The notes under the pieces are model-generated. The model saw only the letters and a program-made list of their open reading frames with translations, did no database searches and was not told where the DNA came from. From Tritrichomonas musculus (Eukaryota; Parabasalia; Tritrichomonadida; Tritrichomonadidae): a DNA stretch of 64,000 bases. The DNA lies in NCBI GenBank assembly GCA_039105265.1, contig JAPFFF010000017.1, positions 2,976,001 to 3,040,000 of the forward strand, read 5' to 3'. Below, piece by piece: positions 1 to 8,646 of the stretch; within the stretch, counting starts at the first letter, position 1; each line of letters starts with the position of its first letter. The translations under genes and the position numbers were made by a program.

Positions 1-1815
1 GTCTACAGAATCCTTTGATTTATTGAATTGTTCATTGAGCCAAACATTGAACGGTTTAGCTTTCCTTTCTTCTGCTGATTTGACAACTGTCTTCCATACT
101 TTCTTATAAGGAGAAGCAAATACAAGTTTATAGCCGTTTATGACTTGTGGCACTCCTTTCTTATCAACTAATACAATATCATCAATCTTATCTCCATTCA
201 GGTCTGTTATTGCTTCACCATTTGGGTCCATTCCATTTGTAGGAAGTAAACGATATTTTGGCTTTCCGTCTTGGTCGAGATGTGTATGACAGTATATTGT
301 TGCTTGGTCTCTGGTTGAGGCGGCAGGAATGTATTTGATTCTATAATTACCATTAATGATTAAATCAAGGAAGTTTTGTTTATAGTATGTTGAACTCTTG
401 GCGGGTGATTGAATGTTAAGGTTTGTGAAATCTCTATCGATGTTTTCAAGAACGGTTGGTGCATCTCTGTCCTCACGCTTACCTCTTACTGTTGCTGCTT
501 TAGCATTTTTAATTAAAGCATTGATTTCATCATCGGTTATTTTTTGTGCAAATGGATTTCCAGGTTTAAATATTTTTTGATTGAATTCAACTTTATCACC
601 ATCAATGAACTTACCATGCTTCTTTGGTTTATTTGCTTGTTGAGCGTATTCAGTGAATGTTTGATTGAGGTCATCACCATCTTCTCTATCGAAAACAAAT
701 GACTGCGAAAAATCGTCTGCGTCTGTCATGACTCTTTTAGATGCTGAAAAATTATTAACAACATCATCTGGTTTCACAAATGGGACTGGTTTAATTGATG
801 GTGGTTTGATTGGTTGTATGACATCAGAGCCTTTGATAGGTTTTTTATTAATGATTGTGTCAAACACTCTGAAGAATGATGATAAGCCTGTAATTGATTT
901 TCGTTCATTGGTTATATCAATGTTTCTCTTCATATTATCTCTAATAGTTTCAAGTGTTTGATGTAATGCATCAACGTTTTCCTTTGCTTGTTCATCAAGT
1001 TTGTTTTGTGGTTTCTTTGCTGCTTCATAACATCTTGGTAGTACATTGAGCCATGGTTGATTATAGCCTAATTGCTTGAGCAATTCAATGTCATCATCTA
1101 CCAAATCATAAGGAGACAGCAACAAGGCTGATAGGTTATCTTCATCCTCTTCTTCTAGTTCTGGGAAGTTAAATGATATTGATGGTAGTGAATCATCTTG
1201 CTCCAAAAAACTTGTATTCAGTAATTCATCAGAATCACTCGGAGTTATGCGTTTTCTTCTTGGTGTTCTTCGTTTATTACTGTCAGGTGTTGGTTCATGT
1301 ATGCTTGTTCTCTTTCTTCTTCCTTTGGTGGTTTGTGGTGTTTGAATCTTTCGTGGCGGTTTGATGGGTGATGAACGAAAACCATCAGAACTATAATTCA
1401 AATCATCGTTGACAACAATATTGAAGTAATTGATAATTGTATCAAGACTTTTTTTGTCTGTTGTGTACTCTCTTAAACTAAGGAATTGATTGCCTTTGCT
1501 TTTAATACCTGCATTGATTTTGTTCATCAATGAAACAAATCGACGAAACTTGACTTTCATTTCACGAATCTTTCCCACACTTCTTCCTGTATATTCATTG
1601 TTTTGTATTTGATACAACAAATTAATTAAATCATTGGGGTGTTCTAGTTTGTATGTACTGAGAAATGTGTTCCTAAAATAATCTATCGGGTCCTCTAGTT
1701 CTTCATCATCATCATCAGGTTTAGATACCTCGCTGTCAAATATAGTTTCATCATCAATATTGCTCAAATCTAATTCAAAGCTATCAGATGAATTATTTTT
1801 GTCTTGTTTTGACAT
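1..1815 (-). CDS. P851 protein of A, cut by window edge
   Basis: This is the N-terminal ~605 residues of a family seen complete in B (853 aa) and D (851 aa). The protein starts with an acidic Asp/Ser-rich region, has a very basic stretch of Arg/Lys clusters near residues 165-190 that could be a nuclear-localisation or DNA-binding patch, and later carries the acidic loop DLNGDKIDD. It diverges from the fibre gene with only 22 bp between the two ATGs, so they must share a promoter region. I do not recognise the family; a structural or core protein is a guess from its size and its pairing with the fibre gene. Confidence 0.85.
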   Translation of the reverse strand, partial: MSKQDKNNSSDSFELDLSNIDDETIFDSEVSKPDDDDEELEDPIDYFRNTFLSTYKLEHPNDLINLLYQIQNNEYTGRSVGKIREMKVKFRRFVSLMNKINAGIKSKGNQFLSLREYTTDKKSLDTIINYFNIVVNDDLNYSSDGFRSSPIKPPRKIQTPQTTKGRRKRTSIHEPTPDSNKRRTPRRKRITPSDSDELLNTSFLEQDDSLPSISFNFPELEEEDEDNLSALLLSPYDLVDDDIELLKQLGYNQPWLNVLPRCYEAAKKPQNKLDEQAKENVDALHQTLETIRDNMKRNIDITNERKSITGLSSFFRVFDTIINKKPIKGSDVIQPIKPPSIKPVPFVKPDDVVNNFSASKRVMTDADDFSQSFVFDREDGDDLNQTFTEYAQQANKPKKHGKFIDGDKVEFNQKIFKPGNPFAQKITDDEINALIKNAKAATVRGKREDRDAPTVLENIDRDFTNLNIQSPAKSSTYYKQNFLDLIINGNYRIKYIPAASTRDQATIYCHTHLDQDGKPKYRLLPTNGMDPNGEAITDLNGDKIDDIVLVDKKGVPQVINGYKLVFASPYKKVWKTVVKSAEERKAKPFNVWLNEQFNKSKDSVD

Positions 1816-1837
1816 TGTTTAGTTTCTAATAAATTGA

Positions 1838-4183
1838 ATGTTTACGATTGAGCAGAGCGGGCACATAACAAAAACAAATACTATTGACGGATTGATTAAC
1901 GAATACATTAAAAGATATGTCGATAATTATGTTATCAAAGGTGATACATCGAACGGAAACGTAGGAGGTTCAAACGGTCATGGAATCACAGAGGAACAAT
2001 TGAATGAAGCTGTTAACGGATTGCGTGATTATGTTATCAACAATTATGCTTTATCAACTGATATACCTGATGACTTGATTAATGAAGAATCGTTGACGAC
2101 AAAAATAAATGATGCATTAAAAGGATATGCATTGAAGAGTGAAATACCTGAACCTGTTGACTTGACACCGTATTATACTAGTTCACAAGCTGATGAGAAG
2201 TTTATCGATGAGGATGAATTGGCTTATGAATTAGATAAGTATGCATTGAAGACAGATATACCAGAAGTACTCAAAAATAATGAGTTGCAATTGAATCCGA
2301 ATGAAGAACCAACAGAAGAAGTTCAACAGAAATTGATGAATGATGATAAACCGCTATCAGCACAAGCATCATATATATTAACATCTATGGCAGTAACTAA
2401 AGTAATGGATTTGATTAATCTTGATGAATATGCAAAGCTTACAAACTTAAGCGAGTATCGTAAAATGAATGATTTTAGTACTAACAATGTTATCACAAAA
2501 GATTTACCTATAACAGTAAAACGTTTTGTGTTTGATAAAGATTTATACAATTATGATACTGCTCATGCACCATTTCATGCAGGAGCTCATTTAATAGGGA
2601 CATATGATGTAATTGATGTTAATAATAATATACTTTCTACCAATAATAAGCTTGATATTATATTTGAACCTGTTCAAATCATTGATAAATATGAACCTGA
2701 TTACAGATTTCAAATGTTTTATCATGATGAACTTCATAGTTATTTTGTTTGGGAAGAGTATTCAGGTGCTATATATGGACGAGATGATAACATTGCAAAT
2801 TCTCTGTTTTTAGTTTCAATAACATCAGCTACAATAGAAACAAATGATGAAATAGCATTGAAGACAGATATACCAGAACCTGTTGACTTGACAGCTTATT
2901 ATACTAGTGCCCAGGCTGATGAGAAGTTTGTCGATGAGGATGAATTGGCTTATGAATTAGATAAGTATGAAACGAAAACAGTCGCTGAAGGTAAGTATGC
3001 ATTGAAGAGTTCATTAAATGAATTATTAGCAAACAATGTTTATACTTCAGCTGATTTACTAACTAATTCACTTGAAACTACTGATTTCGATATATCTTAT
3101 TTTAATGAATTGCGTGATATATTCGAACAAAATGAGAAACCAATAACTAATCTAGCTTCATTAATATTATCTAAAGTTGTATTTAAATGTCAAATGCCTG
3201 AATGTTTATCTGAATATTTAACTAAATCAGAATCTGATAATAAATATGTTCCCAAAGAAGGTAATTCAACTATTAAAGGTACATTGTCAATATTAGATAC
3301 AAATACTACAGAATCAGATTTAAAAACCTTGTTAATAGCAGGCATAGGTACAAATGAAAATGAAGCCGCAACTTTCGGTTTTTATATTGGTTCAGGTGTT
3401 TTAGGTGTTGCAGGTTGTGAAAATATTATTGGTTGGGATATAGAACATACCATTTTTCATAATAACGTTTTTATAACATATGGTGATTTAGAAATAGATG
3501 GTGTAGATGCAGATTGTTTAAAGGTATATCAAGGAAATCCAAATTTATATGAATCGAACATAATTCTTGGTCTTAATTCAGCAAAATGTGCAAAAATACA
3601 ATATTATAATCAAGGTAATTTAGCTTATTATAGAGTAATATTGGATAATTCAAACATATTTTCTTATGAAGTTTCTCCATCAGGAAGAAATACAACAATT
3701 GGTTCTAATTTACATGTTAATGGTAAGATAACATCAATCGGTTCAAATACAATCACACATTACTCACCGATTGAATCATCAATGAACTCTGTTAGTGATT
3801 TCGTTGTTGGTTCTCCTGTGTATATGACAGGAAAGGTTTACAAACATGTTGGTGATGAATGGAAACCATCAACAGCTGATGATACAACTGATTGTATTTG
3901 TAGTGTCAAGACATCAGGAACATGGAAGGAGTATATCGGTATATGTGTGAGAATCGATGAACAAAATAAATGTATCACATTCGCAAGTCATGGCGATTAC
4001 ATTTGCAAAGTTAATGATTCATCATGTTATTCAATCGGTGATGAGGTGTTTATCGATAATGAAGACAATAAGCTGAAAGTTCTTTCAGGAGAGACAGCGA
4101 TAACATCAAAAATAAAACGCATGACTGTTGGAATCATTACAAGCATCATTGATGAAAGAACATTAGCTGTATTCAAAGAGTAA
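1838..4183 (+). CDS. Fibre-like protein of A (781 aa)
   Basis: This looks like a phage-style fibre. Residues 1-45 form a conserved start shared with the B and D copies. The middle has two copies of a ~45-residue unit with YALK-DIPEPVDLT, YYTS-QADEKF and DEDELAYELDKY blocks, separated by unique segments. The last ~140 residues (from about HYSPIESSMN) are almost the same as in B. Repeats of the type YALKTDIPE are common in bacteriophage tail-fibre shafts. I infer an elongated trimeric attachment protein. The central ~450 residues differ from B, which suggests exchange of receptor-binding parts. Confidence 0.8.
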   Translation: MFTIEQSGHITKTNTIDGLINEYIKRYVDNYVIKGDTSNGNVGGSNGHGITEEQLNEAVNGLRDYVINNYALSTDIPDDLINEESLTTKINDALKGYALKSEIPEPVDLTPYYTSSQADEKFIDEDELAYELDKYALKTDIPEVLKNNELQLNPNEEPTEEVQQKLMNDDKPLSAQASYILTSMAVTKVMDLINLDEYAKLTNLSEYRKMNDFSTNNVITKDLPITVKRFVFDKDLYNYDTAHAPFHAGAHLIGTYDVIDVNNNILSTNNKLDIIFEPVQIIDKYEPDYRFQMFYHDELHSYFVWEEYSGAIYGRDDNIANSLFLVSITSATIETNDEIALKTDIPEPVDLTAYYTSAQADEKFVDEDELAYELDKYETKTVAEGKYALKSSLNELLANNVYTSADLLTNSLETTDFDISYFNELRDIFEQNEKPITNLASLILSKVVFKCQMPECLSEYLTKSESDNKYVPKEGNSTIKGTLSILDTNTTESDLKTLLIAGIGTNENEAATFGFYIGSGVLGVAGCENIIGWDIEHTIFHNNVFITYGDLEIDGVDADCLKVYQGNPNLYESNIILGLNSAKCAKIQYYNQGNLAYYRVILDNSNIFSYEVSPSGRNTTIGSNLHVNGKITSIGSNTITHYSPIESSMNSVSDFVVGSPVYMTGKVYKHVGDEWKPSTADDTTDCICSVKTSGTWKEYIGICVRIDEQNKCITFASHGDYICKVNDSSCYSIGDEVFIDNEDNKLKVLSGETAITSKIKRMTVGIITSIIDERTLAVFKE

Positions 4184-4389
4184 ACCAATTGATTGATTTT
4201 CATTTTATTTTTGTTCATTTATTTATTAATTCATGATTTCAATACATATCTGGTCAAAAATAATTTTTCTTCAGAAAAAGTTCTCGAAAAATTTTTCGCT
4301 AATATTGCTATAAGTGTGTAAACCAATATAGTATATAACCATTTAAATATAAATCTGTAAATGAAAACTATTATTATACGGCAATGATA

Positions 4390-4461
4390 TGGCATGATGG
4401 GTATTGCGTCTACAGAGACCTTGTAAAGGTGGTAGGTTCGATTCACATACATGACACTTTT
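4390..4461 (+). ncRNA. Possible Pol III small RNA (tRNA-like A and B boxes)
   Basis: TGGCATGATGGG (4390-4401) fits a Pol III A box with about one mismatch, and GGTTCGATTCA (4435-4445) fits a B box. A TTTT stop follows at 4458-4461. A D-arm-like hairpin (GCA/TGC, with GG and A at the usual places) can form, but acceptor and T stems are poor, so this is not a good tRNA. The unit is identical in B (17093-17164). Either a small-RNA gene or a decayed tRNA is possible. Confidence 0.35.
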
Positions 4462-4597
4462 CTGTATTATTTTATATATTATCCTAGAAAATGTAGAAAG
4501 CAACCGCTGGATTCGAAAGATAATAATATAAGAGAGGCAGAATGTACAACCCGTATACATTAAAACAATTCATGAAAAAAACTATTATAAATGGTTT

Positions 4598-4735
4598 CCC
4601 ACAAAGAACCGTCAAAAACTAAAAACACTTTAACGTGTTCCCACAAAGAACCGTCAAAATACACCGTACTCTTTACATTAATAATCTTTATACATATTAC
4701 TTTAATAATAACACTGAATGACGGTTCTTTGTGGG
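4598..4735. repeat. Triple 17-bp repeat, A copy
   Basis: CCCACAAAGAACCGTCA occurs at 4598-4614 and 4640-4656 and inverted at 4719-4735. The last two can pair into a long hairpin with a ~62-nt loop. Two direct copies plus one inverted copy in a convergent intergenic gap suggest a protein-binding site, such as a replication or maintenance signal. That role is inferred only. Confidence 0.75.
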
Positions 4736-4822
4736 TTTTTGCCCGAAGTTCTATATTTTTTTGTTCAATTCAGTGGAGTACAAAAATAAAAACATATAAA
4801 TATATCAATTATTTTTATTCAT

Positions 4823-5578
4823 TCATGATTGAAATTGATTGAAATATTCATCAATGAGTGTGTGTAATTGTTCAAGATGTCTTGTTTGAATTCTTATTGT
4901 ACACATATTAATATCATACTCTGCAGCTCCAAATGTTCGTTTGACAATACTTTTGATGTCTTTGTTTGGACTCATCGCTATTGGTAAATTATCTTTGAAA
5001 TACCATCTTTCTTCTTCATTACGGTAATGATTAATGATTTGTCGAAAGTTAGACTTATGACGACGGACTAAATGAAGAATAACATTGTCATTGTCATTTG
5101 GTATTGTTTCTTTCCAAATCAAATATTTATAATCATGTTCTCTATTTGCTGGAACCATTCGAGGACGTTGTTCATTAATTGTTTCAGTTAATTGTTGGCG
5201 TTCTCGTTCAAAATGAGAATCAAGTAAGTTCATGATATCCCATGTGTATTTTGGTGATGCCCACATAGCAACATGATTGACAAGTAATCGATGAATGTAA
5301 GTTCCTTTTAATTCATTTGGAAGATTAGGACGATTTTCATATAATTTCTGGTTAGTCGGAATTCCGACCGACCCATTTTCAAGTAATTCTCGAGTTGATT
5401 TGTTCTCAAACCAATGCTTAGCTTGTTTATTTGAATGACAAGCTGTTATGATTGATTGCATTTGATACATATCATCCTGTTTTGAATGAATGATTCTTAA
5501 ATGTTGATTATATTGAATATATTCATAATCATTATTGATGGCTTGAACTGTTGCTGTTTGGTTGTTAGTTGCTGACAT
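4823..5578 (-). CDS. KilA-N domain protein of A (251 aa)
   Basis: Residues ~25-125 resemble a KilA-N DNA-binding domain, with a YIHRLLVNHVAMWASPKY-type core (compare the T-YVH--L---IA-W-S family pattern). Residues ~145-200 hold a YLIWKE...LHLVRRH block like the C-terminal domain of large-DNA-virus KilA-N proteins. Such proteins are common in large DNA viruses and are thought to regulate or process viral DNA. A 14-bp perfect palindrome, GTCGGAATTCCGAC (5355-5368), lies in frame between the two halves of the domain. The gene follows the polymerase on the same strand. Confidence 0.75.
   Translation of the reverse strand: MSATNNQTATVQAINNDYEYIQYNQHLRIIHSKQDDMYQMQSIITACHSNKQAKHWFENKSTRELLENGSVGIPTNQKLYENRPNLPNELKGTYIHRLLVNHVAMWASPKYTWDIMNLLDSHFERERQQLTETINEQRPRMVPANREHDYKYLIWKETIPNDNDNVILHLVRRHKSNFRQIINHYRNEEERWYFKDNLPIAMSPNKDIKSIVKRTFGAAEYDINMCTIRIQTRHLEQLHTLIDEYFNQFQS
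5355..5368. repeat. Hairpin insertion site in KilA gene, A copy
   Basis: A perfect 14-bp palindrome, GTCGGAATTCCGAC, lies in frame in the KilA-N gene. The B and C2 copies carry unrelated hairpins at the same place in the protein. Confidence 0.7.
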
Positions 5579-5688
5579 TGTAGCCTTTTGAATTGATGAT
5601 AAAAAATTGATTTAAAAATAAAACAGCAAAAATAAATTGATTTTCATTGATGATTTTTCGACTGGGGGAAATATCCCACTCGTTTCAT

Positions 5689-7786
5689 TTAATGATTCTC
5701 AATGTAATAATCCTTTGCAGTGAAACCATTGACATAAGGACAACAACAATGATTTGATAATACCAACATTTTTGAATGTGCTGCTGTTAAAGCATTTTTG
5801 ATAACAGTTATTTTACTCATCAGTTGTGAATTCATTTGAAGGTTTATATTCTTTCCTTTCATTATTGATTGCTTTTCAATGACATTTTTGTAATCACTTG
5901 ATTTGATGTTGTTCTTCTTCAATGATATGCCTTTGAGCTTTAATGAAATTGTTTTGTCATCTGACCAAATCGTATAACACTTAGCGCACAAAGCAATTTG
6001 ATTTGCTCCAAACTTTTCTACACAGCATCCGAGAATCTTTTTCTCATCATATACATCATTGATTGCAGGGTTTGGCATGAAGCTATAAATGTGTTTGTCA
6101 TAAAATGTTTTGTCTTTGATGACGTAATCAAACAACTGGTCAATCGGTTTATCCATATCACCAGCGATAGACATGTAAAGACTATCTGTATCGACCGAGT
6201 TGAAATGAACCTTATTCATATCAATGCATTTATAAATAAAGTCATAAAGGAAAGTCAAATACCAATATTTCGCATTGTCTAATGTCCAAAATGATTCTTG
6301 AAGACATGTGTTGCATTTGAATGAATGAGGATGTGATTGTATCAAATAACAATCATTTGACAATTTACATCCATTGCGATAAGTATCGGAGGCTATTAAT
6401 TGAAAGGCTTTATTTTTATCAACAATTCTGACTTTATTAAAGTTCTCTGAATTCATACCGTCATAACCGTAAGAACCATTCATGCTAATCTTGTAAAACT
6501 TTTCATTGCCTTTTGTCTTTCCTGACAATATATCTTGACGCTTCTTCATAAACTCACAAACAAATTGATTGAATCCGTCATGAGCTTCATATAAACTTAA
6601 GCTCTTAATGTCATCAACAATAAGTCCGTGGTCAATTAAAAACCATAAATAATAATTCGAGAACGTCATAAATGTACCACATGTATCAAGCAACATTGTC
6701 AGCTTTCTTGTTTCTTTATCTGCTGAATTCAGTTTATTGTCTTTCATGTATTTGTACATATAGCTTCCGATTGTTTGTTCATCATTCATTATATTGATAT
6801 TTCTAAACACAGGAGGGAAATTAATCAAATCGTTGATTTTATTCTTTGGACATCTCAATTTGACTTCAGCTTTGAATATAAACTCAGGGTTTGCATCAAA
6901 TCGCTTCTTTGATTGAATGATATTCATTGCAGTATTAAGAACCTTTTCATTCTTGTTTCCTTGTTCATCATAAACATCAAATCGTTTTATAAATGAACCA
7001 GGCATGTACATGATTCCTCCGTGATAAGGATTGAATGAATGTTTTACTGAACTGAATGATGAGGGATACAATGAATTGAAATCAATACCAGCAACGTGAG
7101 AGACTGTGTTTGAAGTGTCATAGCTGATGATTCTGTCATTAACGGCATCATATTTGAGTTTATTGATTAATGTTTGACCTCTAATGTTCACTCGATGAAG
7201 TACATTTGATAACCCTCCCGTTATATTCTCTCTCAAGTTGTAGTATTCTTTTTCATCAGTTATGAGTGTGGGAAGGTGATGGAGCTTGCAGAATTTCTTC
7301 AATTGTATCTTTGTTCTTGTTATCTTTTCGTCATCACGTTGTCTCAAACGATTACATTCAGCACAAGCCAACAAACAGTTATCAATCTGATGTCCTTTGT
7401 TGTTATCTATTCGGTCAAGAGTTGGTTTGTTGTTGTAAGTAAAGTGTTCACCACACAAATGACATTTACCTGTTTCATTTGATTCATACAATTTCATGAA
7501 TGCTTCGAAATCCTTTTCACTAACACATTTTGATATATCACGTTGATTTTGGTTCGTTTGATTATGTTTCATGTCTTGTTTTCGATAGTTATCACATTTA
7601 TTTAACCACCATTTCATTGTTGGTTTAAATGTATTTGTTTTATTGATGATTTCATAGTCGTTCTTCGGATTGAAATCTTTATAAGCAAGAGCATATTTGA
7701 TACATGATGCGTTCTTTGACAATGAAAGATTGCTAATTAAATCAACTTTGTATTCAGAATTCATTTGAATAAGGTTGTCAATCGGT
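5689..7786 (-). pseudogene. POLB: pPolB of A, 3' part (interrupted by B)
   Basis: This is the C-terminal ~700 residues of a protein-primed family-B DNA polymerase. It contains the embedded HNH-like zinc motif (CHLCGEHF ... LDRIDNN ... CAECNRLR), motif A (DFNSLYPS), motif B (KISMNGSYGYDG) and motif C (VDTDSLY). Polintons use this enzyme to copy their own DNA. Element B lies inside the gene, with ATCGGT at the junction. The frame is otherwise open and closely similar to the complete gene in B, so the insertion is recent. Confidence 0.9.
7781..7786. repeat. Target site duplication of B, left
   Basis: ATCGGT directly precedes the AGTAGT tip of B and matches 28717-28722. Six bp is the Polinton target-duplication length. 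Confidence 0.92.
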
Positions 7787-8157
7787 AGTAGTATATAGGG
7801 GGGCTTTTGGGCAGGGGATAAAAAATGACCCCCTCGTCATAGGATTTACAGACCTCTATCATCGGCGCCATGACTCAAAAAATCGCCACTTTTTCAAAAT
7901 TAGCCCCTCATTTCATTCAAAAATCGGGTAGACACTTTTGAATCGTCATCTTTGAATCTTCATCTTTGAACTTGTTTAGTAGTATATATCAGTCGGTTTC
8001 CGTCAGGCTAAAGCCCGCCGTCAACACGACTAATGAACAAAAATAATATGAACTCATTTAATGATTACCATCAATTGATGTTTCATTTATTAGACAATTC
8101 ATTTAATTCATTCTCAAGCTGATGCACTTTATTTTTGAGGCTGTTGATGTCTTCAAT
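7787..8157. repeat. Left TIR of B
   Basis: This ~371-bp TIR pairs with 28345-28716. The outer ~190 bp begin with a G-rich tip (GGGGGG, then GGGCAGGGG). The inner part starts again with AGTAGTATATA (7978-7988), followed by a ~40-bp nested hairpin (7992-8030). It ends inside the 3' part of the P75 gene, so this end carries a cut-off P75 tail. The stretch 7787-8082 has no gene. Confidence 0.9.
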
Positions 8158-8181
8158 GACGTTTTTATTTTTTAATTTCAT
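8083..8181 (-). CDS. 32-aa ORF made by the TIR copy of the P75 tail (B)
   Basis: An ATG just outside the TIR leads into the last 24-25 codons of P75 as copied in the TIR, giving a 32-aa helical, charged peptide (N-terminal residues MKLKNKN). The same arrangement, with the same start, is in A (34959-35057). It may be a by-product of TIR extent or a real short product. It diverges from P152, whose ATG is 9 bp away. Confidence 0.35.
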   Translation of the reverse strand: MKLKNKNVIEDINSLKNKVHQLENELNELSNK

Positions 8182-8190
8182 GATAAAGAC

Positions 8191-8646
8191 ATGACAACAC
8201 CAAAGGTTTATGATTACATCAATTCATTGATTGATATGCTGGATGAAACAGAGAAGTTTAAACAATGTGATTTCTCAATTCTGTGTGATAGATATCCAAT
8301 ACCTTGTGGAAAGGCTGCATATAAAGCTAAAGTGTTGTACATATCATTGAAGAACAAAGAGAATGAATTCAAACGATTTTATCATGATAAGATTGTTGAA
8401 CTCGGTCTTGAATACATAACACTTACATCAAATGTTAGAAGAAGGATATCAACAACATCCATTGAATTCTTCGTTGAAGGTTCAAATGAAGAACAATCAT
8501 TTAAAGAATACAATTATTATAATTACAGTATCAGGAAAGTTAATGATAAGAAAACAAAAGAACTCATCGAACAGATGAGACAAAAATATAATATCAATAC
8601 ACCTCAACTATTTGTAGGTGTTCAACAACAAATTGTATTAGATTAA
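8191..8646 (+). CDS. P152 protein of B (151 aa)
   Basis: I do not recognise this family. It has a conserved start (KVYDYINSLIDML), a CDFSILCDRYPI block, a VLYISLKN strand-like core and a basic RRRIS segment; it looks like a compact alpha/beta protein. It lies next to the TIR and runs into the ATPase gene, with the two 3' ends overlapping by 4 bp. It occurs in A, F and (cut) C2, always beside the TIR or ATPase, so it belongs to the core set. Confidence 0.8.
   Translation: MTTPKVYDYINSLIDMLDETEKFKQCDFSILCDRYPIPCGKAAYKAKVLYISLKNKENEFKRFYHDKIVELGLEYITLTSNVRRRISTTSIEFFVEGSNEEQSFKEYNYYNYSIRKVNDKKTKELIEQMRQKYNINTPQLFVGVQQQIVLD

Larger units (their letters stand above)
4184..4822. other. Central non-coding block of A
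   Basis: This is a 640-bp gap between the convergent fibre and KilA genes. It holds an A-box/B-box unit (4390-4461), three copies of a 17-bp motif (two direct, one inverted) at 4598-4735, and AT-rich DNA. The same block is in B at 16735-17370 in inverted orientation with near-identical sequence, so it is a kept part of the element. Short ORFs inside it are not convincing. Confidence 0.8.
1..7786. mobile_element. Polinton/Maverick A, left part (interrupted by B)
   Basis: This is the left part of a Maverick whose own left end is off-window. It carries P851, the fibre gene, a central non-coding block, the KilA-N gene and the 3' part of the polymerase gene. It stops at the ATCGGT target duplication (7781-7786), where element B begins; the element resumes at 28717. 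The genes seen here are open, apart from the insertion by B and the window edge. It is older than B because B lies inside it, and younger than C1 because it lies inside C1. Confidence 0.9.

Noticed and set aside
665-961. 98-codon ORF repeated in A, B and D
   Set aside because: It is the opposite strand of P851 each time; it recurs only because P851 is conserved.
4390-4461. True tRNA gene
   Set aside because: A and B boxes are good, but acceptor and T stems do not pair and the anticodon loop is ambiguous; listed only as a possible small RNA.
4231-4560. 109-codon ORF in the central gap of A and its 95-codon relative in B
   Set aside because: It covers the A/B-box unit on the opposite strand, has a hydrophobic low-complexity product, and is best explained as chance in AT-rich DNA.
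7787-7830. G-quadruplex at the tip of B
   Set aside because: G runs (GGGGGG, GGG, GGGG) are suggestive, but the fourth run and loop spacing are not clear enough to claim.
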